From Desulfovibrio sp. JC010 (GTDB lineage: Bacteria > Desulfobacterota > Desulfovibrionia > Desulfovibrionales > Desulfovibrionaceae), in assembly GCF_010470675.1 (NCBI RefSeq), contig NZ_VOIQ01000005.1, positions 219,255 through 283,254 of the forward strand: a stretch of 64,000 nt of DNA, read 5' to 3'. The position numbers were made by a program, and so were the translations under genes. Positions within the stretch are counted from its first letter, which is position 1. Every line of letters begins with the position of its first letter. This document shows positions 32,028 through 43,169 of this stretch, one piece after another. Below the pieces are notes generated by a model that did no database searches, was not told the DNA's origin, and saw only the letters and a list, made by a program, of their open reading frames with translations.

Positions 32028-32693
32028 ATGAACCTTGCAATCGCAGCACTGCTGGCTGGTGCAGCACTTTGTGCCGGACAGTATCTTATCTGGATGTATG
32101 CGCCCATTGAAATGACCATGGGGCTGGTTCAGAAGATTTTTTATGTCCACATGCCAATGGCGGCCTGGGCCATGATTAGTTTTTTCGTGGTCTTCCTCGC
32201 CAGTGCGGCGTATTTGCTGAAACGTGATATCAAGTTTGATTACATTGCCGGAGCTGCCGCTGAGATCGGAGTGGTCTTCAGCGGACTGGCACTTGTTACC
32301 GGTTCCATCTGGGGCCGGGCGGCATGGAATGTCTGGTGGACATGGGATCCGCGGCTGACCACCACATTAATTATGTGGTTTGTCTATGCTGCGTACCTCG
32401 TATTGCGCACCTCTCCCATGTCGGCAGAACGCCGTTCTCTTGTCTGTGCAGTTCTCGGAGTTGTCGCATTTGTAGATGTCCCTCTCGTTTTTTATTCTGC
32501 GCGGCTCTGGAGAAGTGTGCATCCCAACGTGATCGGGGCCAAGGGTGGCGGAATGGAGCCTGAAATGATGACCACGCTTATGGTTAATCTGGCGGCATTC
32601 GGCCTGTTCTGGCTGGTATTGCTGGCAGTTCGCTACAAGCAGGTACGGCTTTCCGGTGAACTGGACGCTAAAATGATCTGGGATCATGATTAG
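32028..32693 (+). CDS. ccmC: Haem-handling protein CcmC
   Basis: A 221-residue protein with six transmembrane helices. Its WWD motif reads WGRAAWNVWWTWDPRLTT, and conserved His are in YVHMPMAAWA and SVHPNV. It loads haem onto CcmE. Two inverted repeats (R10, R11) lie between it and ccmD, an unusual interruption inside the operon. Confidence 0.94.
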   Translation: MNLAIAALLAGAALCAGQYLIWMYAPIEMTMGLVQKIFYVHMPMAAWAMISFFVVFLASAAYLLKRDIKFDYIAGAAAEIGVVFSGLALVTGSIWGRAAWNVWWTWDPRLTTTLIMWFVYAAYLVLRTSPMSAERRSLVCAVLGVVAFVDVPLVFYSARLWRSVHPNVIGAKGGGMEPEMMTTLMVNLAAFGLFWLVLLAVRYKQVRLSGELDAKMIWDHD

Positions 32694-32700
32694 AAAGGCA

Positions 32701-32775
32701 TGCCTCCGGCGGCCAAAGAACCCTTTTGAAAAAGGGTTCTCTGGACTCTCCTAAAACTTTTAATAAGCTTCGCTG
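32701..32775 (-). repeat. Intergenic repeat copy R10 (hybrid core)
   Basis: Plus-strand order: GCCTCCGGCGGCC, AAAGAACCC, TTTTGAAAAA, GGGTTCTCT, GGACTCTCCTAAAAC, TTTTAATAAGCTTCGC. The GCCTCC end lies 8 bases after the ccmC stop. The core uses CCCTTTT arms in a class B setting. Confidence 0.88.
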
Positions 32776-32822
32776 GGTTTAGCGGAGAAAAGTAATATAA
32801 AATTAAGACGACATAGCCTTTC

Positions 32823-32896
32823 AAAGCGGCGAAGCCTAATAAAACGTTTTGGGATTCTTAAACCCTTTTGGAAAAGGGTTTAAGCCGCCGGAGGCA
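32823..32896 (+). repeat. Intergenic repeat copy R11 (core class A)
   Basis: AAAGCGGCGAAGCCTAATAA, ACGTTTTGGGATTC, hairpin TTAAACCC/GGGTTTAA, GCCGCCGGAGGC. It is inverted relative to R10, 47 bases away, and ends 16 bases before the ccmD start. Confidence 0.92.
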
Positions 32897-32912
32897 AAAT
32901 GGAGTATATACA

Positions 32913-33053
32913 ATGAATAGTGAGACTTACCTGTTAATTGCAAATATAGCTGTTTGGGTTGCAATCGCCGGATATCTGGCATTCATCGCAGCCAAGGGAG
33001 CATCCATGGACCGCCGCATCAGGCAGATGGAGATGCTCGATAATGACGAATAA
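32913..33053 (+). CDS. ccmD: CcmD-like small membrane protein
   Basis: A 46-residue protein: one transmembrane helix (YLLIANIAVWVAIAGYLAFI) followed by a charged tail (RRIRQMEMLD), as in CcmD/CcdB-type accessory proteins. ATG 32913 has GGAG 9 bases upstream, just beyond repeat R11. It overlaps the next gene by 11 bases. Assigned on size, topology and position; sequence conservation in CcmD is weak. Confidence 0.75.
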   Translation: MNSETYLLIANIAVWVAIAGYLAFIAAKGASMDRRIRQMEMLDNDE

Positions 33054-33660
33054 TATCAAGGATTTTACATTAAACGGCGGTCAGAAAGCAGTTGTCTGGC
33101 TGCTGGGTGTTGCTCTTATTGCGCTGTTTGTTACTTCGCTGACTTACCGCATGAGCCATCCCGGCAATAAGGTGGAATTTCAGCAGCAGAGTAAAGGCAG
33201 CGGCATGCCGGGCGGCATGGACGGCATGAACGAAGATGCCATGAAAAACGTGCGTGAACTCATGGAACGCATGGGCAAGGAACCTGATAACATGGAAATC
33301 CAGCTCGAACTGGCTAATTCTTTCATGATGATCCGGGCTTACGGTCGTGCCCAGACTTTCTTTGAGAAAGTGGTCAGTGCGGAACCGGAAAATATTCAGG
33401 CTTTGATGGGGTTGGGTATGTGTTTTTATCAGGCTGAACAGTTTGATAAGGCTGCGGATGCTTTTGATAAGATCGTTGCGCTTAATCCGGACGATTCCAT
33501 GGCCCTGTTCAATGCTGCCATCGTTAAGAAATACTATCTGCATAAGCACGAAGAAGCTGACGCACAGCTTAAGCAGATTGTAGATAATCCTAAATCTTCC
33601 GCTGAAATGAAAAAACGCGCAGAAGAAGAGCTGAAAAGAGATGCTCACGCTGAGCAATAA
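33043..33660 (+). CDS. Membrane-anchored TPR protein of the ccm operon (CcmI/NrfG-like)
   Basis: A 205-residue protein with one N-terminal membrane helix (about 17-35), a Met/Gly-rich linker (GSGMPGGMDGMNEDAMKN), then tandem tetratricopeptide repeats (about 70-165; MEIQLELANSFMMIRAYGRA, PENIQALMGLGMCFYQAEQF, NPDDSMALFNAAIVKKYY). I start it at ATG 33043, within the end of ccmD. Position and fold suggest that it presents apocytochrome to the haem lyase like the TPR part of CcmI/NrfG. No CcmG or CcmH gene follows. Confidence 0.82.
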   Translation: MTNNIKDFTLNGGQKAVVWLLGVALIALFVTSLTYRMSHPGNKVEFQQQSKGSGMPGGMDGMNEDAMKNVRELMERMGKEPDNMEIQLELANSFMMIRAYGRAQTFFEKVVSAEPENIQALMGLGMCFYQAEQFDKAADAFDKIVALNPDDSMALFNAAIVKKYYLHKHEEADAQLKQIVDNPKSSAEMKKRAEEELKRDAHAEQ

Positions 33661-33687
33661 TTTTAGCTTCAAAAATGTAACCAGTAA

Positions 33688-33718
33688 GGGAATCCGTAAA
33701 AACGGGTTCCCTTTTTTT
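33688..33718 (+). terminator. Intrinsic terminator of the ccm operon
   Basis: GGGAATCCGT and ACGGGTTCCC arms with an AAAA loop, then TTTTTTT. Confidence 0.9.
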
Positions 33719-34141
33719 GTGCATAAGCTGTGTGTGTGTTAAATTTTGCGCAAAGAGTAAGTGTGAGTGGTTGCTCTGAATTATCTGTTTTTTGAGGGTG
33801 GCAAAACAGGGGTAAACAGACTATTTTTTTACGAGTAGGTTGATTTGGCTTACTTTATTCGTAGTTTGCAGCCAAACATTGACAAGTTTGCTTAATGCTG
33901 GCTAGTTAATAGTCAAAGGTTATTACTTTTCTCGCAATTTAATATGTCCGTCTTGCCGGATCTGGACAGCTGGTGCGGGAAAATCAGCTAATAGCCGCAG
34001 TCTGTTGTTTTCAACAGCTGTAATAACATGATAGGGTTATTCACGTTTATTACTTGTGGCGAAGATCCGCGAGTTGTTACGCAGGTGAATACGGTAACCG
34101 GGCCAAAGCGGCCCAATTCAACACAGTCAAGGAGTGTTATG
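33719..34141 (+). other. Intergenic region upstream of livK
   Basis: About 420 bases of AT-rich DNA without a convincing gene. It holds a promoter candidate (33879), a small hairpin CTGTTG-TTTT-CAACAG at 34002-34017 without a T-run, and the ribosome binding site of livK. The length leaves room for a leader of about 230 bases, which may carry regulation I cannot assign. Confidence 0.5.
33879..33908 (+). promoter_or_regulatory. Candidate sigma-70 promoter for the liv operon
   Basis: TTGACA at 33879-33884 with TAGTTA at 33903-33908, 18 bases apart. The -35 box is perfect, the -10 box weak. Confidence 0.4.
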
Positions 34142-35257
34142 ATGAAACGTTCATTGCTGGTCCTGCTGGTCGCAGCCATGATGACCATCGGTAGTTTCGG
34201 TTCTGCTATTGCAGGCAAAATTGTTCTCGGTGTTCCCGGCGCCCATAGTGGAGACCTCGCAGCTTACGGCCTGCCTACTGTAGATGCAGCCAAACTGGTT
34301 GTTAAATCCATTAATGAGTCCGGCGGTGTAAACGGCATGCAGGTTGAATTGTCCACCCAGGATGATCAGTGCAAGCCTGAATTCGCCACCAACGCTGCCA
34401 TGAAGCTCCTTTCCGACGGCGTTACTGTTGTTCTCGGCCACATCTGCTCCGGTGCAACCAAAGCAGCTCTGCCCATTTATAAAGATTCCAACCTGGTCTG
34501 CATGTCTCCTTCCGCAACCAGTCCTTCCCTGACTCTCAGCGGAGATTACCCCAACTTTTTCAGAACCATCGCTTCCGATGACGCTCAGGGCGCACTGGCA
34601 GCTATGTTCGCAGCAGAGAAACTTGGTCTTAAAAAGCCCGCCATCATTCATGATAAAGGTGACTACGGTAAAGGTTTTGCCGAGTGGACCCAGAAATACC
34701 TCGAAGAGAAAGGCATCAAAGCAGTTCTTTTTGAAGGCGTAACTCCTGGTGCAGTGGATTACTCCGCGGTAGTTCAGAAAGTTAAAGCATCCGGCGCAGA
34801 CGGCGTTATTTTCGGTGGCTACCACCCTGAAGCATCCAAGATCGTTTCCCAGATGCGCAAGAAAAAAATGACCATCCCCTTCCTTTCCGATGACGGTGTA
34901 AAGGCCAAGACCTTTATCGATATCACCGGCAAGGCCGCTGAAGGCGTATACGCCACCGGTCCTCAGGATATCACAGCCAACCCCATGTACAAGGTTGCCC
35001 TTGATCAGTTTAAAGCCGCAAACGCAGGTAAAGAACCCGGTGCTTTCTACTTTGAAGCATATTCCGCAGCTCTGGCTCTGCTCAAGGCCATCGATTACGC
35101 CAAGTCCACCGACTATGACAAGATCGTTGAAGCTTTGCGCACCCATGAAGTTGAGACTCCCGTTGGTAAAATCAAGTTTGATGCCAAGGGCGATGCAATC
35201 GGCGTAGGGTTCTCCGTTTATCAGGTTCAAAATGGCGAGTACGTAGAAGTTAAATAA
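34142..35257 (+). CDS. livK: Branched-chain amino acid-type ABC transporter binding protein
   Basis: A 371-residue periplasmic class I binding protein. Signal peptide of about 23 residues (MKRSLLVLLVAAMMTIGSFGSAIAG), then KIVLGVPGAHSGDLAAYGLP and the Peripla_BP_6 pattern with ESGGVNGMQVELSTQDDQC and SPSATSPSLTL (the serine/threonine ligand region). ATG 34142 is preferred, with GGAG 7 bases upstream; ATG 34139 is adjacent. High use of GTT/GGT/GAA-type codons suggests strong expression. It is the first gene of livKHMGF. Specificity within the branched-chain/aliphatic amide class is not proven. Confidence 0.92.
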   Translation: MKRSLLVLLVAAMMTIGSFGSAIAGKIVLGVPGAHSGDLAAYGLPTVDAAKLVVKSINESGGVNGMQVELSTQDDQCKPEFATNAAMKLLSDGVTVVLGHICSGATKAALPIYKDSNLVCMSPSATSPSLTLSGDYPNFFRTIASDDAQGALAAMFAAEKLGLKKPAIIHDKGDYGKGFAEWTQKYLEEKGIKAVLFEGVTPGAVDYSAVVQKVKASGADGVIFGGYHPEASKIVSQMRKKKMTIPFLSDDGVKAKTFIDITGKAAEGVYATGPQDITANPMYKVALDQFKAANAGKEPGAFYFEAYSAALALLKAIDYAKSTDYDKIVEALRTHEVETPVGKIKFDAKGDAIGVGFSVYQVQNGEYVEVK

Positions 35258-35338
35258 ACTTCCGCGCTTTTAAGTAATTCCGATTCAGGGGGCAGGCGTG
35301 AATGTCTGTCCCCTGAGTCTTGATTCAGCAGGGTCCAA

Positions 35339-36241
35339 ATGGAATATTTTCTGGAATTATTTTTCTCCGGTCTGACCAGGGGCAGTATCTATGCGCTTAT
35401 CGCCCTCGGTTACACCATGGTTTACGGTATTATCGAGCTGATCAACTTTGCCCACGGTGAGATCTACATGATAGGTGCTTTCGTAGGTCTTGTTGTTGCC
35501 GGGGTGCTCAGCAGTTTCGGTTTTCCCGCAGCTTCAATTGTTATTCTGGCTACCATCGCAGCTGTTATTTATGCCGCTTCATATGGTTATACAATTGAAA
35601 AAATCGCTTACCGTCCGTTGCGCGGCGCGCCGAGACTTTCTCCGCTTATTTCCGCCATCGGTATGTCCATTTTTCTTCAGAACTACGTTATGCTGTCTCA
35701 GACTTCAGATTTTCTTTCATTTCCGAGTCTGATTCCTGAGTTCGGCTTTCTTAAGAATTATGAGTCCATGATCGGCTCCACCGATTTTCTGATCATTGCG
35801 GTGGCGGCGATTGTTATGGTCGGACTTAATCTTTTTATTAAATTCACCCGCATGGGCAAAGCCATGCGCGCCACTGCGCAGAACCGCAAGATGGCCATGC
35901 TGGTCGGTATCAATGTCGATCAGGTCATTTCTGCCACTTTTGTCATCGGTTCCGCTCTGGCGGCAATCGGCGGTGTGCTCATCGCCTCCCACATCGGGCA
36001 GATTAACTTTTTTATCGGATTTATCGCAGGCATCAAAGCCTTCACCGCTGCAGTTCTCGGCGGTATTGGATCCGTGCCCGGCGCAATGCTCGGAGGACTT
36101 ATCCTTGGCTGGACTGAAAGTTTCTGCACTGGATACGTTTCCAGTGACTACGAAGACGTCTTCGCTTTTGCGCTTTTGGTACTTATTCTTATCTTCAGAC
36201 CTTCAGGACTTTTGGGTAAAGCTCCTATTCAGAAGGTTTAA
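35339..36241 (+). CDS. livH: Branched-chain amino acid ABC transporter permease LivH
   Basis: A 300-residue inner-membrane permease with about eight helices. Family signatures: GSIYALIALGYTMVYGIIEL at the start, NRKMAMLVGINVDQVI in the cytoplasmic loop that meets the ATPases, and AFTAAVLGGIGSVPGAMLGG near the end. It lies about 80 bases after livK and about 65 before livM. Confidence 0.95.
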   Translation: MEYFLELFFSGLTRGSIYALIALGYTMVYGIIELINFAHGEIYMIGAFVGLVVAGVLSSFGFPAASIVILATIAAVIYAASYGYTIEKIAYRPLRGAPRLSPLISAIGMSIFLQNYVMLSQTSDFLSFPSLIPEFGFLKNYESMIGSTDFLIIAVAAIVMVGLNLFIKFTRMGKAMRATAQNRKMAMLVGINVDQVISATFVIGSALAAIGGVLIASHIGQINFFIGFIAGIKAFTAAVLGGIGSVPGAMLGGLILGWTESFCTGYVSSDYEDVFAFALLVLILIFRPSGLLGKAPIQKV

Positions 36242-36307
36242 GGTGCACTGGCAAAAGAATGGTGAATACGTTCTCTGACGATACAAAATGATAAAAACGG
36301 AAAATAT

Positions 36308-37537
36308 TTGCATATGGAAGGCTTGAAAAAATCAATACTTGCTTCATTGTGGTTCATGTTTTTGACCCTGCCCATCATGGGGGTCTTCGTGAATACCATT
36401 GACAAGTCCGTTACCTGGCATCTGGATCGGGTCCTGTGTGTGGGCGTCGCTGCATTCGTGCTCTCTTTTCTCTGGCGTTATATGCTGGAGCAGAAGGATA
36501 AAGGCAGGCAGGAGGAGGAAGCTTCTTCTGTTGAAAAGGTGACCTTTTTTAATAAACTCATCTCCAGCCCTAAATTTTATTGGCCTGCGTTGGTCGGCGT
36601 GGCTGTTTTCGCCATAGCGTTTCCCAAGCTGTTTTCAATGTATCAGGTCAACGTCATGACCACTGCACTCATCTACGTGGTGCTGGGGCTGGGCTTGAAT
36701 ATCGTTGTCGGTCTGGCCGGACTGCTGGACCTCGGTTTTGTGGCATTCTACGCTGTGGGTGCTTATTCCTACGCGCTTATGAATATGTATTGGGGGATCA
36801 GTTTCTGGGTGGCCCTGCCCCTCGGTGCACTGCTTGGTGCCATCTGCGGTATCCTGCTCGGTTTTCCGGTGCTGCGTCTGCGCGGTGACTATCTGGCCAT
36901 CGTAACGCTGGGTTTCGGGGAAATTATCCGCCTGGTGCTGGAAAACTGGGGTAGCTTTACTAACGGCCCGGCCGGTATTTCCAATATCGCCCGTCCTGAA
37001 TTTTTTGGTTTTGCCAAGGGATTTTTGGCCCAGATCAACTTTATGTACTACCTGATGCTGGTGCTGGTGATTTTTACCATCTTCGTGGTCAACAGGCTTA
37101 AGAATTCCCGCATCGGGCGTGCCTGGCAGGCCCTGCGCGAAGATGAAATAGCCTGTCAGGCCATGGGCATCGATAAAATGAAAACCAAGCTTATGGCCTT
37201 CTCGTTGGGAGCCACTTGGGCAGGAATGGTCGGGGTTGTGTTCGCAGCCAAGACCACCTTTATCAACCCGGCATCGTTCACATTCCTTGAGTCGGCAATC
37301 ATCCTGTCCATTGTTGTTCTTGGCGGCATGGGTTCCATCCTCGGGGTTATCCTCGGTGCGTTGGTGCTGATCTTGCTGCCTGAATACATGAGAGAGTTTT
37401 CCGAATACCGCATGCTTATTTTCGGTGCGGTCATGGTTTTGGTTATGGTCTTCAGGCCGCAGGGTTTGGTTCGCGATGTGCGCAAGAAGATTGATATCAG
37501 TGCAGTGAAAAAGGCTTTAGGTGGCGCGCATGAGTAA
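36308..37537 (+). CDS. livM: Branched-chain amino acid ABC transporter permease LivM
   Basis: A 409-residue permease partner of LivH. Typical segments: GLNIVVGLAGLLDLGFVAFY, GDYLAIVTLGFGEIIRL, and LGGMGSILGVILGALVLILL. The N-terminal region has extra helices before the core. The start is TTG 36308 (GGA six bases upstream) or ATG 36314; both give the same protein but for two residues. It overlaps livG by 8 bases. Confidence 0.94.
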   Translation: MHMEGLKKSILASLWFMFLTLPIMGVFVNTIDKSVTWHLDRVLCVGVAAFVLSFLWRYMLEQKDKGRQEEEASSVEKVTFFNKLISSPKFYWPALVGVAVFAIAFPKLFSMYQVNVMTTALIYVVLGLGLNIVVGLAGLLDLGFVAFYAVGAYSYALMNMYWGISFWVALPLGALLGAICGILLGFPVLRLRGDYLAIVTLGFGEIIRLVLENWGSFTNGPAGISNIARPEFFGFAKGFLAQINFMYYLMLVLVIFTIFVVNRLKNSRIGRAWQALREDEIACQAMGIDKMKTKLMAFSLGATWAGMVGVVFAAKTTFINPASFTFLESAIILSIVVLGGMGSILGVILGALVLILLPEYMREFSEYRMLIFGAVMVLVMVFRPQGLVRDVRKKIDISAVKKALGGAHE

Positions 37538-38333
37538 TGAAAGAAGAACCGTTCTGCAGGTAAAGGGCGTCAGCAAGGATTTCGGTGGTCTGCGCGCCCT
37601 TGATGATGTTGATCTTGAAGTGAAGGAAGGGGAGATTGTCGCCCTTATCGGTCCCAACGGGGCAGGTAAGACAACTTTTTTTAACTGCATCACCGGAATA
37701 TACACCCCCACCGAGGGTGACGTTAATATTGATCCTTATGGCGAAGGCTTCAAACGCATTAACGGCATGAAGCCTAATAAAGTGACCGAACTGGGTATGG
37801 CCCGTACCTTCCAGAACATCAGGCTTTTTCCGTCAATGTCGGTTATAGAAAATGTTATGATCGGCTGCCATTGCCGGACAAAGGCTACCTTTCTTGGCGC
37901 GGTGTTACGTGACCCGCGGACCCGCAGGGAAGAGCAGGAGACCATCCTTAAAAGCTATGAACTCCTGCAGGAACTCGGCCTTGAGCAGTATGCTGACGAA
38001 CTGGCTCGTAACCTGCCGTACGGAGCACAGCGCAGGTTGGAAATCGCCCGCGCGCTGGCGACTGATCCTTTCATCCTGCTTCTGGACGAACCCGCTGCAG
38101 GCATGAACCCGCAGGAAACTTCCGAACTTGAAGAGTTGATTGTTTCCATTAAGGACAAACATAATATCTCGGTGCTGCTCATTGAGCATGACATGAAAAT
38201 GGTCATGTCCCTGTCCGATCGTTTGTACGTACTGGAATACGGACGTGAAATCGCCCATGGCACACCGCAGGAAGTCAGCGAGAACCCCGCTGTAATCAAG
38301 GCTTATCTCGGGGAGGAACTCGTCGATGCTTAA
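37530..38333 (+). CDS. livG: Branched-chain amino acid ABC transporter ATP-binding protein LivG
   Basis: A 267-residue ATPase with Walker A GPNGAGKTT, the LivG-specific GMARTFQNIRLFPSMSVIEN, a signature-like NLPYGAQRRLEIARAL (degenerate, as is normal in this family), Walker B FILLLDEPAAGMNP and LIEHDMKMVM. I chose ATG 37530 with AGGTGG upstream; it lies inside the end of livM. It overlaps livF by 8 bases. Confidence 0.95.
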   Translation: MSNERRTVLQVKGVSKDFGGLRALDDVDLEVKEGEIVALIGPNGAGKTTFFNCITGIYTPTEGDVNIDPYGEGFKRINGMKPNKVTELGMARTFQNIRLFPSMSVIENVMIGCHCRTKATFLGAVLRDPRTRREEQETILKSYELLQELGLEQYADELARNLPYGAQRRLEIARALATDPFILLLDEPAAGMNPQETSELEELIVSIKDKHNISVLLIEHDMKMVMSLSDRLYVLEYGREIAHGTPQEVSENPAVIKAYLGEELVDA

Positions 38334-39033
38334 ACTTAAGAATGTAAATACATTTTACGGAAACATTCAGGCCCTGCGTAACATCAATATTGAGGTTAAG
38401 CAGGGTGAAATTATCACCCTCATCGGTGCCAACGGTGCAGGCAAGACCACCACGCTGATGACCGTCAGCGGTGTGGTTCCGCCGCGCACAGGCGAAGTCC
38501 TTTACAACGGCGAGCCGATACACAAGGCCAAGCCGGACAAGATCGTTAAAATGGGTATTTCGCAGGTTCCTGAAGGCCGTCTTATCTTCCCGGACCTGAC
38601 CATCACCGAGAACCTTGATATGGGTGCCTTTCTGCGTGATGACAAGGACGGGGTAAAGGCGGACATGGACCATGTCTTCGAGCTTTTTCCTATTCTTTTC
38701 GAGCGGCGTAAGCAGCTCGGCGGCAACCTTTCCGGCGGGGAGCAGCAGATGCTGGCCATTTCCCGCGCGCTCATGGCCCGGCCGAAATTGCTTCTTCTTG
38801 ATGAACCCTCTTTGGGGCTGGCTCCGTTAATTATCCGCCAAATCTTCGATATCGTTAAGAAGATCAATGAAGAAAGCGGCACTACGGTCTTTCTGGTCGA
38901 GCAGAATGCAAACCTCGCCCTGAAAACTGCCCATCGCGGTTACGTCATGGAAAACGGGGAGATCATACTTTCCGATACCAGCGACAAGTTGCTCGCGAAC
39001 GATGATATCAAGAAAGCTTACTTAGGATTGTAA
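38326..39033 (+). CDS. livF: Branched-chain amino acid ABC transporter ATP-binding protein LivF
   Basis: A 235-residue ATPase: Walker A GANGAGKTT, QVPEGRLIFPDLTITENL, signature LSGGEQQMLAISRAL, Walker B LLLLDEPSLGLAP, and LVEQNANLAL. It completes the heteromeric LivHMGF transporter and is followed by a GC-rich hairpin. Confidence 0.95.
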   Translation: MLKLKNVNTFYGNIQALRNINIEVKQGEIITLIGANGAGKTTTLMTVSGVVPPRTGEVLYNGEPIHKAKPDKIVKMGISQVPEGRLIFPDLTITENLDMGAFLRDDKDGVKADMDHVFELFPILFERRKQLGGNLSGGEQQMLAISRALMARPKLLLLDEPSLGLAPLIIRQIFDIVKKINEESGTTVFLVEQNANLALKTAHRGYVMENGEIILSDTSDKLLANDDIKKAYLGL

Positions 39034-39037
39034 TTGA

Positions 39038-39072
39038 GAATGCCCCCAGCGGATTGCCGGGGGCATTCTTAT
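39038..39072 (+). terminator. Terminator-like hairpin after livF
   Basis: GAATGCCCCC and GGGGGCATTC arms, strong stem, but only a short T-run (TT then ATG), so it may act partly as an RNA-stabilising 3' end. Confidence 0.65.
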
Positions 39073-39096
39073 GTAAGTGCAAAATATCCTTAAAGA

Positions 39097-39178
39097 GTGG
39101 CGAAGCCTTATTAAAAAAGTTTGGGATTCTTAAACCCTTTTCAAAGGGTTTAAGGCCCCCGGCAGGGTCCCCGAAGGG
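39097..39178 (+). repeat. Intergenic repeat copy R12 (core class A)
   Basis: GTGGCGAAGCCTTATTAAA, AGTTTGGGATTC, hairpin TTAAACCC/GGGTTTAA, CCCCCGGCAGGG, then a degenerate TCCCCGAAGGG end. It lies between the liv operon and the guaB promoter. Confidence 0.88.
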
Positions 39179-39254
39179 AAATATAATTATTGACAAAAAT
39201 CGGCCTTGCAAATATGCGGTGCCGAACACTTTTAATAACTTTTTGGTTACGGCC

Positions 39255-39282
39255 TTGAGTCCGTGGCAAAAAAGTATATAAT
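39255..39282 (+). promoter_or_regulatory. Sigma-70 promoter of guaBA
   Basis: TTGAGT at 39255-39260 and a consensus TATAAT at 39277-39282, spacer 16 bases. It predicts a transcript start near 39289 and a leader of about 170 bases. Confidence 0.65.
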
Positions 39283-39288
39283 CAGTTC

Positions 39289-39390
39289 ATTAAAGATTGA
39301 AATTCCCGGCAGGGAAGAACCTGCCACAACCCCTGTGAAACTGATGGTACCGCACCCGGTTGACCGCCAGAAAGACCGGCCCGGTCCCTT
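39289..39390 (+). promoter_or_regulatory. Structured guaB leader, possible riboswitch or attenuator
   Basis: Contains a strong hairpin GGCAGG-GAAGAA-CCTGCC (39308-39325), a possible CCGGT/ACCGG pairing (39356-39379) and a GACCGG-C-CCGGTC palindrome. It is followed immediately by an intrinsic terminator ahead of guaB. I could not match it to a known riboswitch class. Confidence 0.5.
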
Positions 39391-39426
39391 GAGAGGAATC
39401 ATATGTCATGATTTCTCTTTTCTTTT
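39391..39426 (+). terminator. Intrinsic terminator in the guaB leader
   Basis: GAGAGGAATCAT pairs with ATGATTTCTCTT (12 pairs, two G-U), ATGTC loop, then TTCTTTT. It lies 33 bases before the guaB start and downstream of the guaB promoter, so it would attenuate guaBA. Confidence 0.72.
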
Positions 39427-39432
39427 AGCTAA

Positions 39433-40917
<1,485 letters not shown>

Positions 40918-40929
40918 TCAGGAGTCGTC

Positions 40930-42477
<1,548 letters not shown>

Positions 42478-42485
42478 TTTAAGAA

Positions 42486-42572
42486 AGCCTCCGGCGGCTG
42501 GGGAAGGGGTACTTTTGAAAAAAGTTCCCCTTCCCCAGACCCCATCCCCTCAAAATTTTTCAGTTTGCTTCG
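42486..42572 (-). repeat. Intergenic repeat copy R13 (core class C)
   Basis: Plus-strand order: GCCTCCGGCGGCT, then a hairpin GGGGAAGGGG-n-ACTTTT/AAAAAGTTCCCCTTCCCC, then AGACCCCATCCCCTCAAAA, TTTTTCAGTTTGCTTCGC. The GCCTCC end lies 9 bases after the guaA stop. Confidence 0.92.
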
Positions 42573-42830
42573 CATATAGTTTTGTCGGGCGGTTTTCGCC
42601 TTATTGATCGCAATGCCTTGACCGGGTGTTGCGTTTTTTTGTTCCGGATTTGGATAAGTAAATATTTTTTGCTCTTGAGTCGGGACTCGTTTATGCTGAA
42701 TTTCATTGCAGATAAGACGTAGATAAAGTTTTAGAAATCGGTTACAAGACGTCAGCAAATTTTGAAAAAGCCTGTTTTCGGCTTTGACGCCTCGGCGTGT
42801 TTATCTTGTCGCAACGAAGAAGGAATTAAT
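42573..42830 (+). other. Intergenic region upstream of tatB
   Basis: About 260 bases without a gene. Short hairpins GCCTGTTTTCGGC and CGCCTCGGCG occur near 42770-42795; no convincing promoter pair was found. Confidence 0.4.
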
Positions 42831-43169
42831 ATGTTCGGTATCGGTTCTACAGAACTTATCGTAATTTTGGTTGTAGCTTTGATTCTCATCGGACCCCAGA
42901 AGCTCCCGGAACTTATCAAGAATCTTGGTAAGGGACTTTCTGAAGTCAAGAAGATGTCCAATGATGTAAAGTCCACTCTGGATGCTGAAATTTCCGCTGC
43001 TGACGAAGAGCGTAAGCAGAAGGAAGATGTCGAGCGCGAAGCTGCACGTAAAAAAGCAGAAGCCGAAGCAATGGAAAAAGCACGGCAGGCGGAAGCTGAA
43101 AAGCAGGCCGATGACGGCAAAGCTGAAGAAGTTGCAGAAGCACCCAAGACCGAGAGCGAGAAAGCATGA
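42831..43169 (+). CDS. tatB: Twin-arginine translocase subunit TatB/TatA
   Basis: A 112-residue protein with an N-terminal membrane helix (MFGIGSTELIVILVVALILI), the hinge GPQKLPELIKNLGKGL and a long, highly charged Lys/Glu/Ala helix. GIGSTEL with E8 and the length favour TatB. ATG 42831 is supported by AAGGA 6 bases upstream; an earlier in-frame ATG lacks support. It overlaps tatC by 4 bases. Confidence 0.9.
   Translation: MFGIGSTELIVILVVALILIGPQKLPELIKNLGKGLSEVKKMSNDVKSTLDAEISAADEERKQKEDVEREAARKKAEAEAMEKARQAEAEKQADDGKAEEVAEAPKTESEKA

Noticed and set aside
34151..35230. 359-codon open frame antisense to livK
   Set aside because: Shadow of a highly expressed-type livK gene with strong codon bias, which favours long antisense frames.
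39289..39390. guaB leader as TPP, FMN or guanine riboswitch
   Set aside because: Only short, scattered matches to those consensus blocks; the required core elements are missing.
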